DNA from: Agrobacterium vaccinii
Lineage (GTDB): Bacteria > Pseudomonadota > Alphaproteobacteria > Rhizobiales > Rhizobiaceae
NCBI RefSeq assembly: GCF_021310995.1
Contig: NZ_CP054150.1
Coordinates: 1,860,001 to 1,924,000 of the forward strand
Length of the DNA: 64,000 nt
Reading direction: 5' to 3'
Under the pieces are notes generated by a model. It saw nothing but the letters and a program-made list of their open reading frames with translations, did not search any database and had not been told where the DNA came from. Below are positions 1 through 9,510 of this stretch, in pieces. The position numbers were made by a program, and so were the translations under genes. Each line of letters begins with the position of its first letter. The stretch's first letter is position 1.

Positions 1-493
1 CATCCTGAAACATGACGCCCAGCGCATAGGCACCGGTGACGCGGTTGAGCATGGCCAGCATGGCGGCGCGGTGATCAAGACCATCGCGGGTGAATTTTGC
101 CAAAAGCTGAGCGACGACTTCCGTATCCGTCTGGGTCGTGAAGGTGGCGCCGTCTGCCGTCAGCTCATCGCGCAACTCGGAGAAGTTCTCGATGATGCCG
201 TTATGGACGACGGCCACGCCATCCACGAAATGCGGGTGGGCGTTGGTTTCGTTCGGCACGCCATGGGTTGCCCAGCGCGTGTGGGCAATGCCGGTCAGGC
301 CGGGAAGCGGCTCTTCCGACAGCTTCTTTTCCAGATTGAACAGCTTGCCCTCGGCGCGGCGGCGGGCCAGTGCGCCGTCATGGATCGTTGCGACGCCAGC
401 GGAGTCATAACCCCGATATTCCAGACGCTTCAGCGCATCCACGAGGCGCTCCGCAACCGGCTGCGTTCCAACAATGCCAACAATGCCGCACAT
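1..493 (-). CDS. glmS: Glutamine-fructose-6-phosphate aminotransferase, N-terminal part (runs off the left edge)
   Basis: GlmS makes glucosamine-6-phosphate from fructose-6-phosphate and glutamine, the first step toward UDP-GlcNAc for peptidoglycan and LPS in the cytoplasm. The visible 164 codons start MCGIVGIVG, where Cys2 becomes the N-terminal nucleophile of the class II glutaminase domain after Met removal. Further family hallmarks are RLEYRGYDSAG, HTRWATHG and the VVHNGIIEN segment. The isomerase half lies outside the window. The start at 493 is preceded by a GGAGAA ribosome site. It lies 143 bases downstream of glmU on the same strand, so the two consecutive steps of UDP-GlcNAc synthesis are probably co-transcribed. 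Identity is certain; only the length is cut. Confidence 0.97.
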   Translation of the reverse strand, partial: MCGIVGIVGTQPVAERLVDALKRLEYRGYDSAGVATIHDGALARRRAEGKLFNLEKKLSEEPLPGLTGIAHTRWATHGVPNETNAHPHFVDGVAVVHNGIIENFSELRDELTADGATFTTQTDTEVVAQLLAKFTRDGLDHRAAMLAMLNRVTGAYALGVMFQD

Positions 494-636
494 ACAATTC
501 TCCAAAAAAATTTAGGGCATCGAGTCGGTCGAAGTCTTCTTACGATCCGATGCTTTTGATAGCCGAAGTCCTAGCGATTTCCGCAAAAATCGCAATTGCA
601 ACCGCGGTCACTTTCAATGTCTATCCGTTACGATTG

Positions 637-1995
637 TCAGGGCTTCTTCTTGGCGTTCTTGATGGCCTGCGCGCGGGCTCGAATATCCGTGGCGCGACCT
701 TCCTTGATCTCCTGACGGGCACGGCCAAAGGCAAGCGCATCGGCAGGCACATCCGCGGTGATGACGCTACCGGATGCGACATAGGCATCGTCCCCGATAT
801 TGACGGGCGCGACCAGCGAGGAGTTAGAACCAACAAAAGCATTCTTGCCGATTCGCGTCTCGTGCTTGTTGATGCCATCGTAATTGCAGGTGATCGTCCC
901 TGCCCCGATATTGCTTCCAGCACCGACAAAGGCATCGCCGATATAGGTCAGGTGGTTGACCTTGGCACCCTCACCGATCTCGGCCTTCTTCACCTCGCAG
1001 AAATTGCCGACCTTGGAATTGGCACCCAGATTGGCACCGGGACGCAGACGGGCATAGGGACCAACCGTCGCGCCGCCGCTGACATGCGCGCCTTCGAGAT
1101 GCGAAAAGGCGTGGATGACGGCTCCCGATTCGATGGTGACGCCGGGCCCGATCACCACATTGGGTTCGATCAGCGCCTCCTGTCCAATCTGCGTATCCCA
1201 GGACAGGAATACGGTTTCCGGCGCAATCATCGAGACACCATCGATCATGAACTGATGGCGCGCGCGCTCCTGCCAGAGCTTTTCGATGGTGGCCAGTTCG
1301 GCGCGGTTGTTACAGCCGATCAATTCGGTCTCAGGCGCATCGATAGCGACGGCCTTGCCGCCCAGTGAGCGGGCGATTTCAACGATATCCGTGAGATAAT
1401 ATTCGCCTTTGGCGTTGTTGTTGCCAATGCGGATGAGAAGATCCAGCGCACGACGACCATTGATCGCCATCAGGCCACTGTTGCACCAAGTAACCTTGCG
1501 CTCGTCCTCCGTTGCGTCTTTTTCCTCGCGGATAGCAACGAGTTCACCATTCTCGACCAGCAGACGACCATAACCCGTCGGCTTGTCGGTATGGAAACCG
1601 ATGACCACGACATCGACATTCTCGCTCAACGCCTGACGCGCCTTATCAAGCGTTTCGGATGTCAGCAGAGGCACGTCGCCATAGGTGATCAGAACGTCAT
1701 CATACCCGCTTTCGATGGCGGCGCGCGCAGCCAGAACCGCGTTGCCGGTGCCGAGACGCTCTTTCTGGAGATAGGGCTCGACGCTGACGCCAGCACCGCG
1801 CGCCGCATCCGCCACCTTGTCAGCATCCCGGCCAACAACCAGTGCTGCGGCACTGACGCCAGCGCCTGCGACAGCCTGCATCACATGCGCAATCATCGCC
1901 CGCCCAGCCACCGGATGCAGCACTTTCGACATGGATGACTTCATCCGTGTGCTTTCACCAGCAGCGAGAATGACGGCAAGGCAACTGCGTTCCAT
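637..1995 (-). CDS. glmU: Bifunctional N-acetylglucosamine-1-phosphate uridyltransferase / glucosamine-1-phosphate acetyltransferase
   Basis: GlmU acetylates glucosamine-1-phosphate and then couples it to UTP, giving UDP-GlcNAc. The N-terminal nucleotidyltransferase shows [15 protein letters not shown] followed by KVLHPVAG, the sugar-nucleotide pyrophosphorylase signature. The C-terminal half is a left-handed beta-helix of hexapeptide repeats and contains [11 protein letters not shown], typical of the acetyltransferase site. The open frame extends upstream to 2046, but the ATG at 1995 ([10 protein letters not shown]) has a GGAG site just upstream and begins at the conserved N-terminus, giving 452 residues, close to the family length of about 450-460. 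It precedes glmS on the same strand. Confidence 0.97.
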   Translation of the reverse strand: MERSCLAVILAAGESTRMKSSMSKVLHPVAGRAMIAHVMQAVAGAGVSAAALVVGRDADKVADAARGAGVSVEPYLQKERLGTGNAVLAARAAIESGYDDVLITYGDVPLLTSETLDKARQALSENVDVVVIGFHTDKPTGYGRLLVENGELVAIREEKDATEDERKVTWCNSGLMAINGRRALDLLIRIGNNNAKGEYYLTDIVEIARSLGGKAVAIDAPETELIGCNNRAELATIEKLWQERARHQFMIDGVSMIAPETVFLSWDTQIGQEALIEPNVVIGPGVTIESGAVIHAFSHLEGAHVSGGATVGPYARLRPGANLGANSKVGNFCEVKKAEIGEGAKVNHLTYIGDAFVGAGSNIGAGTITCNYDGINKHETRIGKNAFVGSNSSLVAPVNIGDDAYVASGSVITADVPADALAFGRARQEIKEGRATDIRARAQAIKNAKKKP

Positions 1996-2086
1996 TGGTA
2001 TCTCCGTAACAAACAAACGACGCGTACCAGAGCACGCGTCGGTCATTTAGCAGTTGCGCCATAAAGATCAAAGCAAGATCGAAATC

Positions 2087-2425
2087 TTAGGATTTGACGG
2101 GGCCGTTTGCCTTATAGACAGCCAGAAGTTCGCTGATCTCGATCCCCTCGATGGTAGCACCCATCAAACCGCACCCAGAGAACTGCGCACCGGTCAGATT
2201 AGCGTTTTTGATAACGGCACCCGACAAATTTACGGCGTTCATGGCCAAGCCAGACAGGTTGACGTCATTTACGGACCAGCCACTCATGTTGCTGTCATTA
2301 AAGGACGCACCTGAAAAATTGATTTGGTTGAAAGAAGTGCCCGAAAGATTAGCATCATTGAAAGTCGAGCCGGAGAGGTCGCTGTCGTTGACTTCAAGAA
2401 TCTCTGTCGTCCGAAATAACTTCAT
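2087..2425 (-). CDS. Pentapeptide-repeat-like protein
   Basis: A 112-residue protein whose centre is built of five-residue repeats with Leu, Phe or Met at the middle position and frequent N-D/N-L pairs (for example NDANLSGTSFNQINFSGASF). This periodicity is that of right-handed quadrilateral beta-helix (pentapeptide repeat) proteins. There is no signal peptide or catalytic motif, so the role is unknown; such proteins often bind partner proteins. The ATG at 2425 is preceded by GGAGAAAAAG, which favours it over the TTG twelve bases upstream. It stands between glmU and the BMP gene. The terminator of the transporter operon lies directly upstream and partly overlaps its leader, so it may be expressed partly by read-through. 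Confidence 0.75.
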   Translation of the reverse strand: MKLFRTTEILEVNDSDLSGSTFNDANLSGTSFNQINFSGASFNDSNMSGWSVNDVNLSGLAMNAVNLSGAVIKNANLTGAQFSGCGLMGATIEGIEISELLAVYKANGPVKS

Positions 2426-2434
2426 CTTTTTCTC

Positions 2435-2472
2435 CAAAAAAAATGCCGCGCATATTTCAATATGCGCGGCAT
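2435..2472 (-). terminator. Rho-independent terminator of the nucleoside-type ABC transporter operon
   Basis: A perfect 13-bp inverted repeat (ATGCCGCGCATAT, loop 4 nt, ATATGCGCGGCAT) is followed, reading on the minus strand, by a run of T (the A run at 2436-2442 on the plus strand). It sits 30 bases after the BMP stop codon, and the pentapeptide gene starts ten bases beyond it. Confidence 0.9.
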
Positions 2473-2502
2473 GATAGTGATGAAGAATTTTAGACGCAAC
2501 CG

Positions 2503-3576
2503 TTACTGCGGCAGCTTGTCGTCTACGCCTGCGACGTAGAAGTTCAGGCCGAGAAGGACCTTGTCTTCAGCCTTTTCGCCAGCCTTCAGCCACTCGGAAC
2601 CGTCCTGCTTCTTGATCGGGCCGGTGAAGGGGTGCAATTCGCCGGACTTGATCTTGGCTTCGGTTTCCTCAGCCATTTTCTTTACGTCATCTGGCATGTT
2701 GGTGTACGGCGCCATGGTGAGGATGCCGTCTTTAAGGCCATCCCAGACCGATTCGGACTTCCATGTGCCGTCCAGAAGCGCCTGTGTGCGCTTGATGTAG
2801 TAAGCGCCCCAGGTATCGACGATGGCCGTCATCTGCGTGGTTGGACCGGCCTTGATCATGTCGGATGCCTGACCAAAGGCTTTGATGCCACGCTCGGCAG
2901 CAACCTGCATTGGGGCCGTGGTGTCGGTGTGCTGCGTCAGAATATCGACACCCTGGTCGATCAGTGCCTTGGCAGCATCGGCTTCCTTGCCGGGGTCGAA
3001 CCATGTGTTGGCCCAGACGACCTTGACCTTGAATTCAGGGTTCACGGACTGTGCGCCCAGAACGAAGGCGTCGATGCCCATCACGACTTCAGGGATCGGG
3101 AAGGACGCGATGTAACCGGCGACACCCTTCTTCGACATCTTGGCAGCGATCTGGCCCTGAATGTAACGTCCCTCATAGAAGCGCGAATTGTAGGTCGCGA
3201 GGTTTTCGGCGTTCTTGAAGCCGGTCGCGTGTTCGAACTTCACCTTCGGGAACTTCTGGGCAACCTTGACGGTGGCATCCATGAAGCCGAACGACGTCGT
3301 GTAGATCAGTTCGCAGCCGGAACGGGCCATGCGCTCGATGGCGCGTTCGGCGTCTGGTCCCTCGGGAACGCTTTCGAGGAACGGCGTTTCGATCTTGTCG
3401 CCGAAATGCTTCTGCAATTCCTGACGGCCGATGTCGTGCGCCTGTGTCCAGCCGCCATCGGTCTTGGTGCCGACATAGACGAAGCAGACCTTCTTGGCGT
3501 CTGCGGCCTGCGCGGCGGGAATGGACCCGACGATGGCGGCGGCCGAGGCGGCCAGTGCGATGATGATTTTCTTCAT
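2503..3576 (-). CDS. BMP-family ABC transporter substrate-binding protein
   Basis: This is the periplasmic substrate-binding component of an ABC importer of the BMP/Med/PnrA class, whose characterised members bind purine nucleosides. The 357-residue protein opens with a Sec signal peptide (KK, hydrophobic IIIALAASAAAIVGSIP, cleavage near AQA-AD). There is no lipobox Cys, so it is predicted to be soluble in the periplasm. Class features include the VCFVYVGTKTDGGWTQAHD start, the GCELIYTTSFGFMD segment and FYEGRYIQGQIAAKMSKKG. It is the last gene of a four-gene minus-strand operon (ATPase, permease, permease, binding protein) and is closed by a strong terminator. Nucleoside specificity is inferred from the family. 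Confidence 0.93.
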   Translation of the reverse strand: MKKIIIALAASAAAIVGSIPAAQAADAKKVCFVYVGTKTDGGWTQAHDIGRQELQKHFGDKIETPFLESVPEGPDAERAIERMARSGCELIYTTSFGFMDATVKVAQKFPKVKFEHATGFKNAENLATYNSRFYEGRYIQGQIAAKMSKKGVAGYIASFPIPEVVMGIDAFVLGAQSVNPEFKVKVVWANTWFDPGKEADAAKALIDQGVDILTQHTDTTAPMQVAAERGIKAFGQASDMIKAGPTTQMTAIVDTWGAYYIKRTQALLDGTWKSESVWDGLKDGILTMAPYTNMPDDVKKMAEETEAKIKSGELHPFTGPIKKQDGSEWLKAGEKAEDKVLLGLNFYVAGVDDKLPQ

Positions 3577-3612
3577 TTTTACCCCTGCTTGGTTAGGCGT
3601 GAACCTGGTTTT

Positions 3613-4536
3613 TTAGCGGTCCGGCACGAACGGTTTGCCGAGCGATGCCGGTGTATTGATCAGCGTTGTGCGACGATTATGGGAGATGATGATGAGGACC
3701 ACAATAGTCGCAATGTAAGGCATTGCTGAAAGAAGTTGGGATGGCACACCGATGCCGAGAGCCTGTGCGTGAAGCTGGCCGATGGTAACTGCGCCGAAGA
3801 GATAGCCGCCCGCCAGAACCCGCCATGGCCGCCAGGAGGCAAACACCACCAGCGCCAGCGCAATCCATCCGCGGCCTGCCGACATGTTTTCCACCCATTG
3901 CGGCGTATAGACCAGCGACAGTTGCGCACCGGCCAGCCCCGCACAGGCACCGCCGAACATGACGGCGAGGTAGCGCGTGCGGATGACATTGATGCCCAGA
4001 GCATGGGCCGAACCGTGATTATCGCCAATGGCGCGGATTTTCAGGCCCGTGCGGCTTTTGAACAGAAACCAGCCAATGCCGATGACAAGCGCAATCGACA
4101 TATAGAAGATCAGATCCTGCCGGAACAGAGCCGGTCCGATGACGGGGATTTCGGACAGGACCGGAAAGACGATGGGCGGCAGTTTGACGCCGGGCAGACC
4201 GACGAAGGTCTCACCCAACATGCCGGACACGCCGAGGCCGAGAATAGTCAGTGCAAGTCCCGTCGCCACCTGATTCGTGACCAGCGTCAGCGTCAGGAAA
4301 CCAAACAGCAGCGAAAAAACGGCACCGGATGCGATACCAGCGACAATGCCGATATAGGGCGAGCCGGTGATATGGGCGGCGGCAAAAGCGCAGACCGCGC
4401 CCATAATCATCATGCCCTCGACACCGAGGTTCAACACGCCTGCCCGTTCCGTAACCAACTCGCCCAGAGCGGCGATAACAAGCGGCGTAGCAGCGGTGAT
4501 GACGGTCAGAAGGATCGCCTGAAACATATCCATCAT
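3613..4536 (-). CDS. ABC transporter permease, BMP/nucleoside type (second permease)
   Basis: Inner-membrane permease of the branched-chain amino acid/sugar permease superfamily as found with BMP binding proteins. The sequence starts MMDMFQAILLTVITAATPLVIAA and contains GELVTERAGVLNLGVEGMM, a motif shared by NupC/YufQ-type permeases, with roughly eight to nine hydrophobic segments over 307 residues. The start ATG overlaps the stop of the preceding permease gene in an ATGA, and an AAGGAG site lies just upstream. The next Met is one codon later and has better spacing, so either could be used. The longer open frame on this strand is only a shadow of the first permease gene. Confidence 0.93.
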   Translation of the reverse strand: MMDMFQAILLTVITAATPLVIAALGELVTERAGVLNLGVEGMMIMGAVCAFAAAHITGSPYIGIVAGIASGAVFSLLFGFLTLTLVTNQVATGLALTILGLGVSGMLGETFVGLPGVKLPPIVFPVLSEIPVIGPALFRQDLIFYMSIALVIGIGWFLFKSRTGLKIRAIGDNHGSAHALGINVIRTRYLAVMFGGACAGLAGAQLSLVYTPQWVENMSAGRGWIALALVVFASWRPWRVLAGGYLFGAVTIGQLHAQALGIGVPSQLLSAMPYIATIVVLIIISHNRRTTLINTPASLGKPFVPDR

Positions 4537-5621
4537 GCGGCTCCTTCGCTGCTGTTGCCGCGCCCGAAACGGATACGGATTTTGTAGATGATCAGCGTAT
4601 CGCAGGAGAGCACAAAGAACAGCATCAGCCCCTGAAACACGCGCGTAACCTTGTCGGACACGCCGATGGAAAGCTGCGCCGCCTCGCCGCCGAGATAGGT
4701 CAACGCCAGCACGAAGCCGGAGGCGATGATGCCGAGCGGATTCAGGCGACCGAGAAATGCAACGATGATGGCGGTAAAGCCGTAACCGGGCGAAATGGAC
4801 GGCTGCAAATGGCCGATGGAGCCGGAGACTTCGGAAATACCGGCGAGACCCGCCAGCGCGCCAGATAGCACCAGCGAAAACCACACCATGCCGCGCGAGG
4901 AGAAACCGGCAAAGCGTCCTGCCCGTGGCGATTGACCCAGCACGGTGACCTGAAAGCCCCTCAGCATAAAGCGCATCATGAACCACAGCGCGATGGCGGC
5001 GATGATGGCAAAGACGATGCCCCAATGGGCGCGACCGGATTCGAGAATTTCCGGCAGCACGGCGCTTTCGTTGAAGGCTATCGTCTGCGGGAAATTATAG
5101 CCAGCCGGATCACGCCAGATACCCCGCGTCAGCCAGTCCAGGAACAGCTGCGCGACATAGACCAGCATCAGGCTGGTCAGGATTTCGTTGGTGTTGAAAC
5201 GCGTTTTGAGCAGCGCCGGAATGCCCGCATAGAGCGCGCCACCGGCAGCACCCATGATGAGCATCAGCGGCAGGATCATTGGCGACTGCCACTGCGGATA
5301 AAGCACCGGCAGGATGGAACCGGTGATCGCGCCAATGGTGAACTGTCCTTCAGCACCAATATTCCAGTTGTTGGAGCGGTAGCAGACCGACAGGCCGACC
5401 GCGATGAGGATCAGCGGTGCCGCCTTGATCGCCAGCTCATGCAGCGACCAGACTTCCAAGAGCGGATCGATGAAGAAGCAATAGAGCGCGCTGAACGGGT
5501 TCTTGCCCAGTAACGCAAACATGATGGCGCCGAAGACCAGCGTGAGGGCGAGCGCCAGCAGAGGCGAGAGAATGGCGAAGAGATTGGAAACGCCGGTACG
5601 TTTTTCGAGCTCAATGCGCAT
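4533..5621 (-). CDS. ABC transporter permease, BMP/nucleoside type (first permease)
   Basis: Membrane permease of the same importer, about 362 residues with eight to ten hydrophobic helices. The N-terminal part carries the NNWNIGAEGQFTIGAITGS segment, typical of the YufP/NupB branch, and a later RFAGFSSRGMVWFSLVLSGA. The ATG at 5621 (MRIELEKRTG) overlaps the end of the ATPase gene by 11 bases and is preceded by GGAGG at suitable spacing; the upstream in-frame Met codons lie inside the ATPase gene. Overlaps on both sides indicate strict translational coupling. It pairs with the second permease to form the heterodimeric channel. Confidence 0.93.
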   Translation of the reverse strand: MRIELEKRTGVSNLFAILSPLLALALTLVFGAIMFALLGKNPFSALYCFFIDPLLEVWSLHELAIKAAPLILIAVGLSVCYRSNNWNIGAEGQFTIGAITGSILPVLYPQWQSPMILPLMLIMGAAGGALYAGIPALLKTRFNTNEILTSLMLVYVAQLFLDWLTRGIWRDPAGYNFPQTIAFNESAVLPEILESGRAHWGIVFAIIAAIALWFMMRFMLRGFQVTVLGQSPRAGRFAGFSSRGMVWFSLVLSGALAGLAGISEVSGSIGHLQPSISPGYGFTAIIVAFLGRLNPLGIIASGFVLALTYLGGEAAQLSIGVSDKVTRVFQGLMLFFVLSCDTLIIYKIRIRFGRGNSSEGAA

Positions 5622-7182
5622 GTGCGGCAGCCTCCGCATGTCCCGCGTGAACACCGCCCATCAAAAGTCCGATCTTTTCTCGGTTCATCTCGCCCGCCGG
5701 GTAGGATTGCGACAGACGTCCATCGGAAATGACGGCAATGCTGGAGGCCACTTCAAAGATTTCATCCAGGTCCTGGCTGATGACGATAACCGCAGAGCCT
5801 GCCTTGGCGAGATCGACCAGCGCCTGGCGAATGCGGCTTGCGGCCCCGGCATCCACGCCCCATGTCGGCTGGTTGACGACCAACACGGAGGGCTGGCGAT
5901 CCAGCTCTCGCCCGACGATGAATTTTTGCAGGTTTCCGCCTGAAAGCGATCCCGCCAGCGGATCATCCCCACTTTTGCGCACATCCATGGAGGTGGAAAT
6001 ACGCTTGGCTGCATTCTTTATTGTGGAACTGCGGATGACCTTCAGAAAACCGCCGGTCAAAAAGGCTTTTTTGTCGGAGCGGCAGCGGGCGAGAAGCAGA
6101 TTGTCGGATAGCGTCATGGTCGGCACCGCGGCGTGGCCGTGGCGTTCTTCCGGCACAAAACCGGCACCCAGCAGGCGGCGGCCATTGATGCCCATGCGCC
6201 CCACCGGCTTGCCACGCAGAAATATCGAGTCATCCTTCGCGACAGGATATTCACCGGAAAGCGCATCGAACAATTCCCCCTGCCCGTTTCCGGCAACACC
6301 GGCAATGGCCAGAACCTCACCGGAGCGGACGGTCATGGAGATATCTTTGAGCGAAACGGCGAACGGCGTGCGGGCCGCGACCGAAAGGCCGATCATCTCC
6401 ACACTCACGTCACCAATGGTGCAAGTGTCATCGCGCTGAATGCCCGCGACATCCGAACCCACCATCATGCGTGCCAACGAGGACGGCGTTTCCTTGCGCG
6501 GATCGCAGGCGCCGGTCACCTGGCCATGACGCAGAACGGTCGCGCGGTCGCAGATGCGCTGCACCTCTTCCAGACGATGGCTGATGTAGAGTACCGAGCG
6601 GCCCTCGGCCTTCAGCTTCGCAAGTGTTTCGAACAGACGGTCGGCCTCCTGCGGCGTCAGCACGGAGGTCGGTTCATCCAGAATGATGAGCTGCGGGTTT
6701 TGCAACAGCGCACGCACGATCTCGATGCGCTGGCGCTCGCCCACCGAAAGGTCGGCGACGTGGGCATAAGGGTCGAGCGGCAGACCATAGGCCTTGGACA
6801 GCGCTTCCGCCTCGCGGGCAATCTCTTTCAATGAAATCTTCGGGTCCAGAGACAGTGCGATGTTTTCGGCGACCGTCAGCGCTTCGAACAGCGAGAAGTG
6901 CTGGAAGACCATGCCGATGCCGAGCTTGCGCGCCTCACCCGGAGAAGTGATGCGAACCGGCTCACCCTTCCACAGGATGTCGCCTGCCGATGGTTCCAGC
7001 ACGCCGAACAGCATTTTGACCAGCGTGGATTTTCCAGCCCCGTTCTCACCCAGCAGCGCATGAATTTCACCGGGCGCAATATCGAGATCGATCGCATTGC
7101 AAGCGCCGAATGTTCCAAACAGCTTGGTCAGCTGGCGAACGGACAATAGAGGCAAGGCCCCAGACGTCACCGATCCCGTCAC
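5611..7182 (-). CDS. ABC transporter ATP-binding protein with two nucleotide-binding domains (nucleoside type)
   Basis: Energises the BMP-type importer. About 520 residues hold two ABC domains in tandem. The first has Walker A GENGAGKST, signature LSVGERQR and Walker B LIILDEPTSVLT. The second has the GVAGNGQGELFDALSG P-loop-like region, signature LSGGNLQK and a degenerate Walker B (VLVVNQPTWGVD) in which the catalytic D-E is replaced. Such asymmetry is usual for RbsA/YufO-like dimers. The frame opens at a GTG at 7212, but the GTG at 7182 has AAAAGGGGAA immediately upstream and is preferred. It is the first gene of the operon; the 172 bases up to pcs should hold the promoter. Confidence 0.93.
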   Translation of the reverse strand: MTGSVTSGALPLLSVRQLTKLFGTFGACNAIDLDIAPGEIHALLGENGAGKSTLVKMLFGVLEPSAGDILWKGEPVRITSPGEARKLGIGMVFQHFSLFEALTVAENIALSLDPKISLKEIAREAEALSKAYGLPLDPYAHVADLSVGERQRIEIVRALLQNPQLIILDEPTSVLTPQEADRLFETLAKLKAEGRSVLYISHRLEEVQRICDRATVLRHGQVTGACDPRKETPSSLARMMVGSDVAGIQRDDTCTIGDVSVEMIGLSVAARTPFAVSLKDISMTVRSGEVLAIAGVAGNGQGELFDALSGEYPVAKDDSIFLRGKPVGRMGINGRRLLGAGFVPEERHGHAAVPTMTLSDNLLLARCRSDKKAFLTGGFLKVIRSSTIKNAAKRISTSMDVRKSGDDPLAGSLSGGNLQKFIVGRELDRQPSVLVVNQPTWGVDAGAASRIRQALVDLAKAGSAVIVISQDLDEIFEVASSIAVISDGRLSQSYPAGEMNREKIGLLMGGVHAGHAEAAAHAH

Positions 7183-7354
7183 CTGTTCCCCTTTTCCAAC
7201 CCGGTGCCGCACTTTCTATGAAGTGTTGAGCCGCCGGATCGATAACCATGCACGAAAATTGGGCAGTGCCCGTTATTGATACTAAATACCGGTTTTATGG
7301 CTGCGCACAACTGCAAAACAGACCGGGCATGCAAGTTTTGAACGACTGTTTTTA

Positions 7355-8086
7355 CTATTCCGTACGGGTGCCGAGTTTCGGAAACAATTGCATGATCCCA
7401 CCGACGCAATAAAGATAGAGCCCGGTAATTGCCACGCCCACGGCCACCCATGTCGGCGTGTCGAAATGCAGCAGAAGCGAATAACCGCCGAGCACGCACC
7501 ATACGAGGAAAATCGTCATGTTAAGCGGGCGCAGACGCTTGACGCGCACCGGATGCAGAAAATTGATATTCAGGAAGGTCAGGATGACCGAAATGGTCAC
7601 GACGGTCATGGCCGTCGTCGCGCTCGCATCTATGACGAACAGCGTAAACACCACCATGTTCCAGACCACGGGGAAGCCGGAGAAGAAGTATTCGTCCGTC
7701 TTCATGCCCATATCGGCGTAGTAAATGGCGCTGGACACCACGATCATGCCTGCAGCCACGAAGGACCAGGGCTCACCGATCATGCCGCTTTGATAAAGCG
7801 CGAAGGCGGGCAGCAGGACGTAGGTCACGTAGTCGATGATGTTGTCGAGCGTATCGCCGGACCAGTTGGGCAGAACCTCTTTTACCCGCACCTTGCGGGC
7901 AATGGGTCCATCGATACCGTCGACAGCAAGCGCTAGACCCAGCCACCAGAACATATCAACGAAGCGATGCTCAGCGGCCGCCACAACGCCCAGAAACGCA
8001 AGGAAAGAACCGGATGCAGTGAGAATGTGAACCGAGAAGGCCCGCATCTCTGCATAGGGCACGCGCTTGTATTTGAATATCTTCAT
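7355..8086 (-). CDS. pcs: Phosphatidylcholine synthase (CDP-diacylglycerol-choline O-phosphatidyltransferase)
   Basis: Pcs condenses choline directly with CDP-diacylglycerol to give phosphatidylcholine, a pathway largely confined to rhizobia, Brucella and some other bacteria. The 243-residue protein has the CDP-alcohol phosphotransferase motif in the Pcs form: DGIDGPIARKV, then GDTLDNIIDY a few residues later. About eight transmembrane segments follow, consistent with an inner-membrane enzyme. N-terminal MKIFKYKRVPYAEMRAFSVH is typical of rhizobial Pcs. The gene stands alone on the minus strand, diverging from the UbiH-family gene across about 209 bases. Confidence 0.95.
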   Translation of the reverse strand: MKIFKYKRVPYAEMRAFSVHILTASGSFLAFLGVVAAAEHRFVDMFWWLGLALAVDGIDGPIARKVRVKEVLPNWSGDTLDNIIDYVTYVLLPAFALYQSGMIGEPWSFVAAGMIVVSSAIYYADMGMKTDEYFFSGFPVVWNMVVFTLFVIDASATTAMTVVTISVILTFLNINFLHPVRVKRLRPLNMTIFLVWCVLGGYSLLLHFDTPTWVAVGVAITGLYLYCVGGIMQLFPKLGTRTE

Positions 8087-8295
8087 CAGCGCATGCGCCT
8101 CGCTTTAATCCGCAATATCCACTCCGGTATGCGACCATTCATCGCTGTTTGCAACCATTCCTCACGGCTTATCCTCGGACTAATATGGATTTTACATCAG
8201 GATCATGGCCTCCGCGACACATCTGCCGTCTGGATTTGCCGGGCCGGAAATCCTATGTTGCAGACGTGGATGCGCGTCAGAATTGGAACGACACG

Positions 8296-9510
8296 ATGAA
8301 AAACGTCGAGATCGCTATCGTTGGTGCTGGCCTTGCCGGACAAATCGCCGCCATTGCGCTGGCGCGTTCCGGTCGCAGTGTGGCGCTGATTGCGCCGAAA
8401 ACCGAAAAGGTAGACAAGCGCACGACGGCGTTGATGGACCAGTCCATTCGCTTTCTCGACCGCCTCGGCCTCTGGTCAAAGATCGAGCCATCCGCCGCCA
8501 AGCTTTCCACGATGCAGATCATCGACGGAACCGATCGTCTTCTGCGCGCGCCGACCGTCGCCTTCCGCTCCTCCGAAATCGGCCTAACTGCCTTTGGCTG
8601 GAACATGCCGAACGAAGCACTGCTGACGGCGCTTGGCGAAGCGGTCGCGCAGGAAAACAACATCACCGTCATCGACGCGGTCGCCGAGACCATCGATATC
8701 GGTCAGCACGATGCCACCATCACGCTCGATAACGGTGAGCACATCTCGGCAAACTTTTTGATCGGTGCCGATGGCCGCAAATCCAGGGTGCGCGAGGTCG
8801 CCGAAATCGGCGTGCGCACATGGTCCTACCCGCAGACGGCGCTGGTGCTGAACTTCGCCCACACCCGCCCGCACGGCAATGTCTCCACCGAGTTCCACAC
8901 ACCGACAGGCCCGTTTACGCAGGTACCATTGACGGGCGACCGCTCCAGCCTCGTCTGGGTGGTAACGCCGGAACAGGCTGCGGAACTCTCCGCGCTGCCG
9001 CTCGATCAACTGAGCCTTCGGGTGGAAGAGCGCATGCAGTCCATGCTCGGCTCCGTAACCGTCGAAGACAGCGTCCAGACATGGCCGCTTTCCAGCATGA
9101 CCGCCCATCGCTTCGGCAAGGGCCGCGTGGCACTGGTGGGTGAAGCGGGACACGGCTTTCCGCCCATTGGCGCGCAGGGCCTGAACCTCAGCCTGCGTGA
9201 TATCATTGTCTTGACGGAGCTTTTGGGCACGTTGACGGGCGGACCCATTCCCGCCGATGCAGGCAACGCATTCGACCGTCGCCGCCGCGCAGATGTGGTG
9301 AGCCGTACCTTGAGCGTCGATCTGCTCAACCGCTCGCTTCTGTCCAGCTTCCTGCCGATGCAGGTGGCGCGCGCAGCAGGCCTGCATGTGCTTTCCAACG
9401 TCGGACCCTTGCGCGGTCTGGTCATGCGAGAAGGCATCGAGCCGGGCCGTGGGTTGAAGGCGCTGCCGTCTCTTCTGGTTGGCAGCCTCAGACGCTCATG
9501 GAACGGATGA
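8296..9510 (+). CDS. UbiH/UbiF/VisC-family FAD-dependent hydroxylase
   Basis: A 404-residue flavin monooxygenase of the family that hydroxylates the ubiquinone ring. It has an N-terminal Rossmann fold (IAIVGAGLAGQIAAIALARSG), the middle GADGRKSRVRE motif, and the C-terminal FAD-binding motif in the form GEAGHGFPPIGAQGLNLSLRD. The Asp of the usual GDAAH is Glu here. The open frame begins further upstream, but the ATG at 8296 (MKNVEIAIVGAG) starts at the conserved fold. Which ring position it modifies cannot be told. Its last 23 bases overlap the 3' end of the convergent AEC carrier gene. Confidence 0.88.
   Translation: MKNVEIAIVGAGLAGQIAAIALARSGRSVALIAPKTEKVDKRTTALMDQSIRFLDRLGLWSKIEPSAAKLSTMQIIDGTDRLLRAPTVAFRSSEIGLTAFGWNMPNEALLTALGEAVAQENNITVIDAVAETIDIGQHDATITLDNGEHISANFLIGADGRKSRVREVAEIGVRTWSYPQTALVLNFAHTRPHGNVSTEFHTPTGPFTQVPLTGDRSSLVWVVTPEQAAELSALPLDQLSLRVEERMQSMLGSVTVEDSVQTWPLSSMTAHRFGKGRVALVGEAGHGFPPIGAQGLNLSLRDIIVLTELLGTLTGGPIPADAGNAFDRRRRADVVSRTLSVDLLNRSLLSSFLPMQVARAAGLHVLSNVGPLRGLVMREGIEPGRGLKALPSLLVGSLRRSWNG

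Noticed and set aside
2632..3729. Open frame of 365 codons opposite the BMP binding protein
   Set aside because: Shadow of a clear gene; no domain, biased composition.
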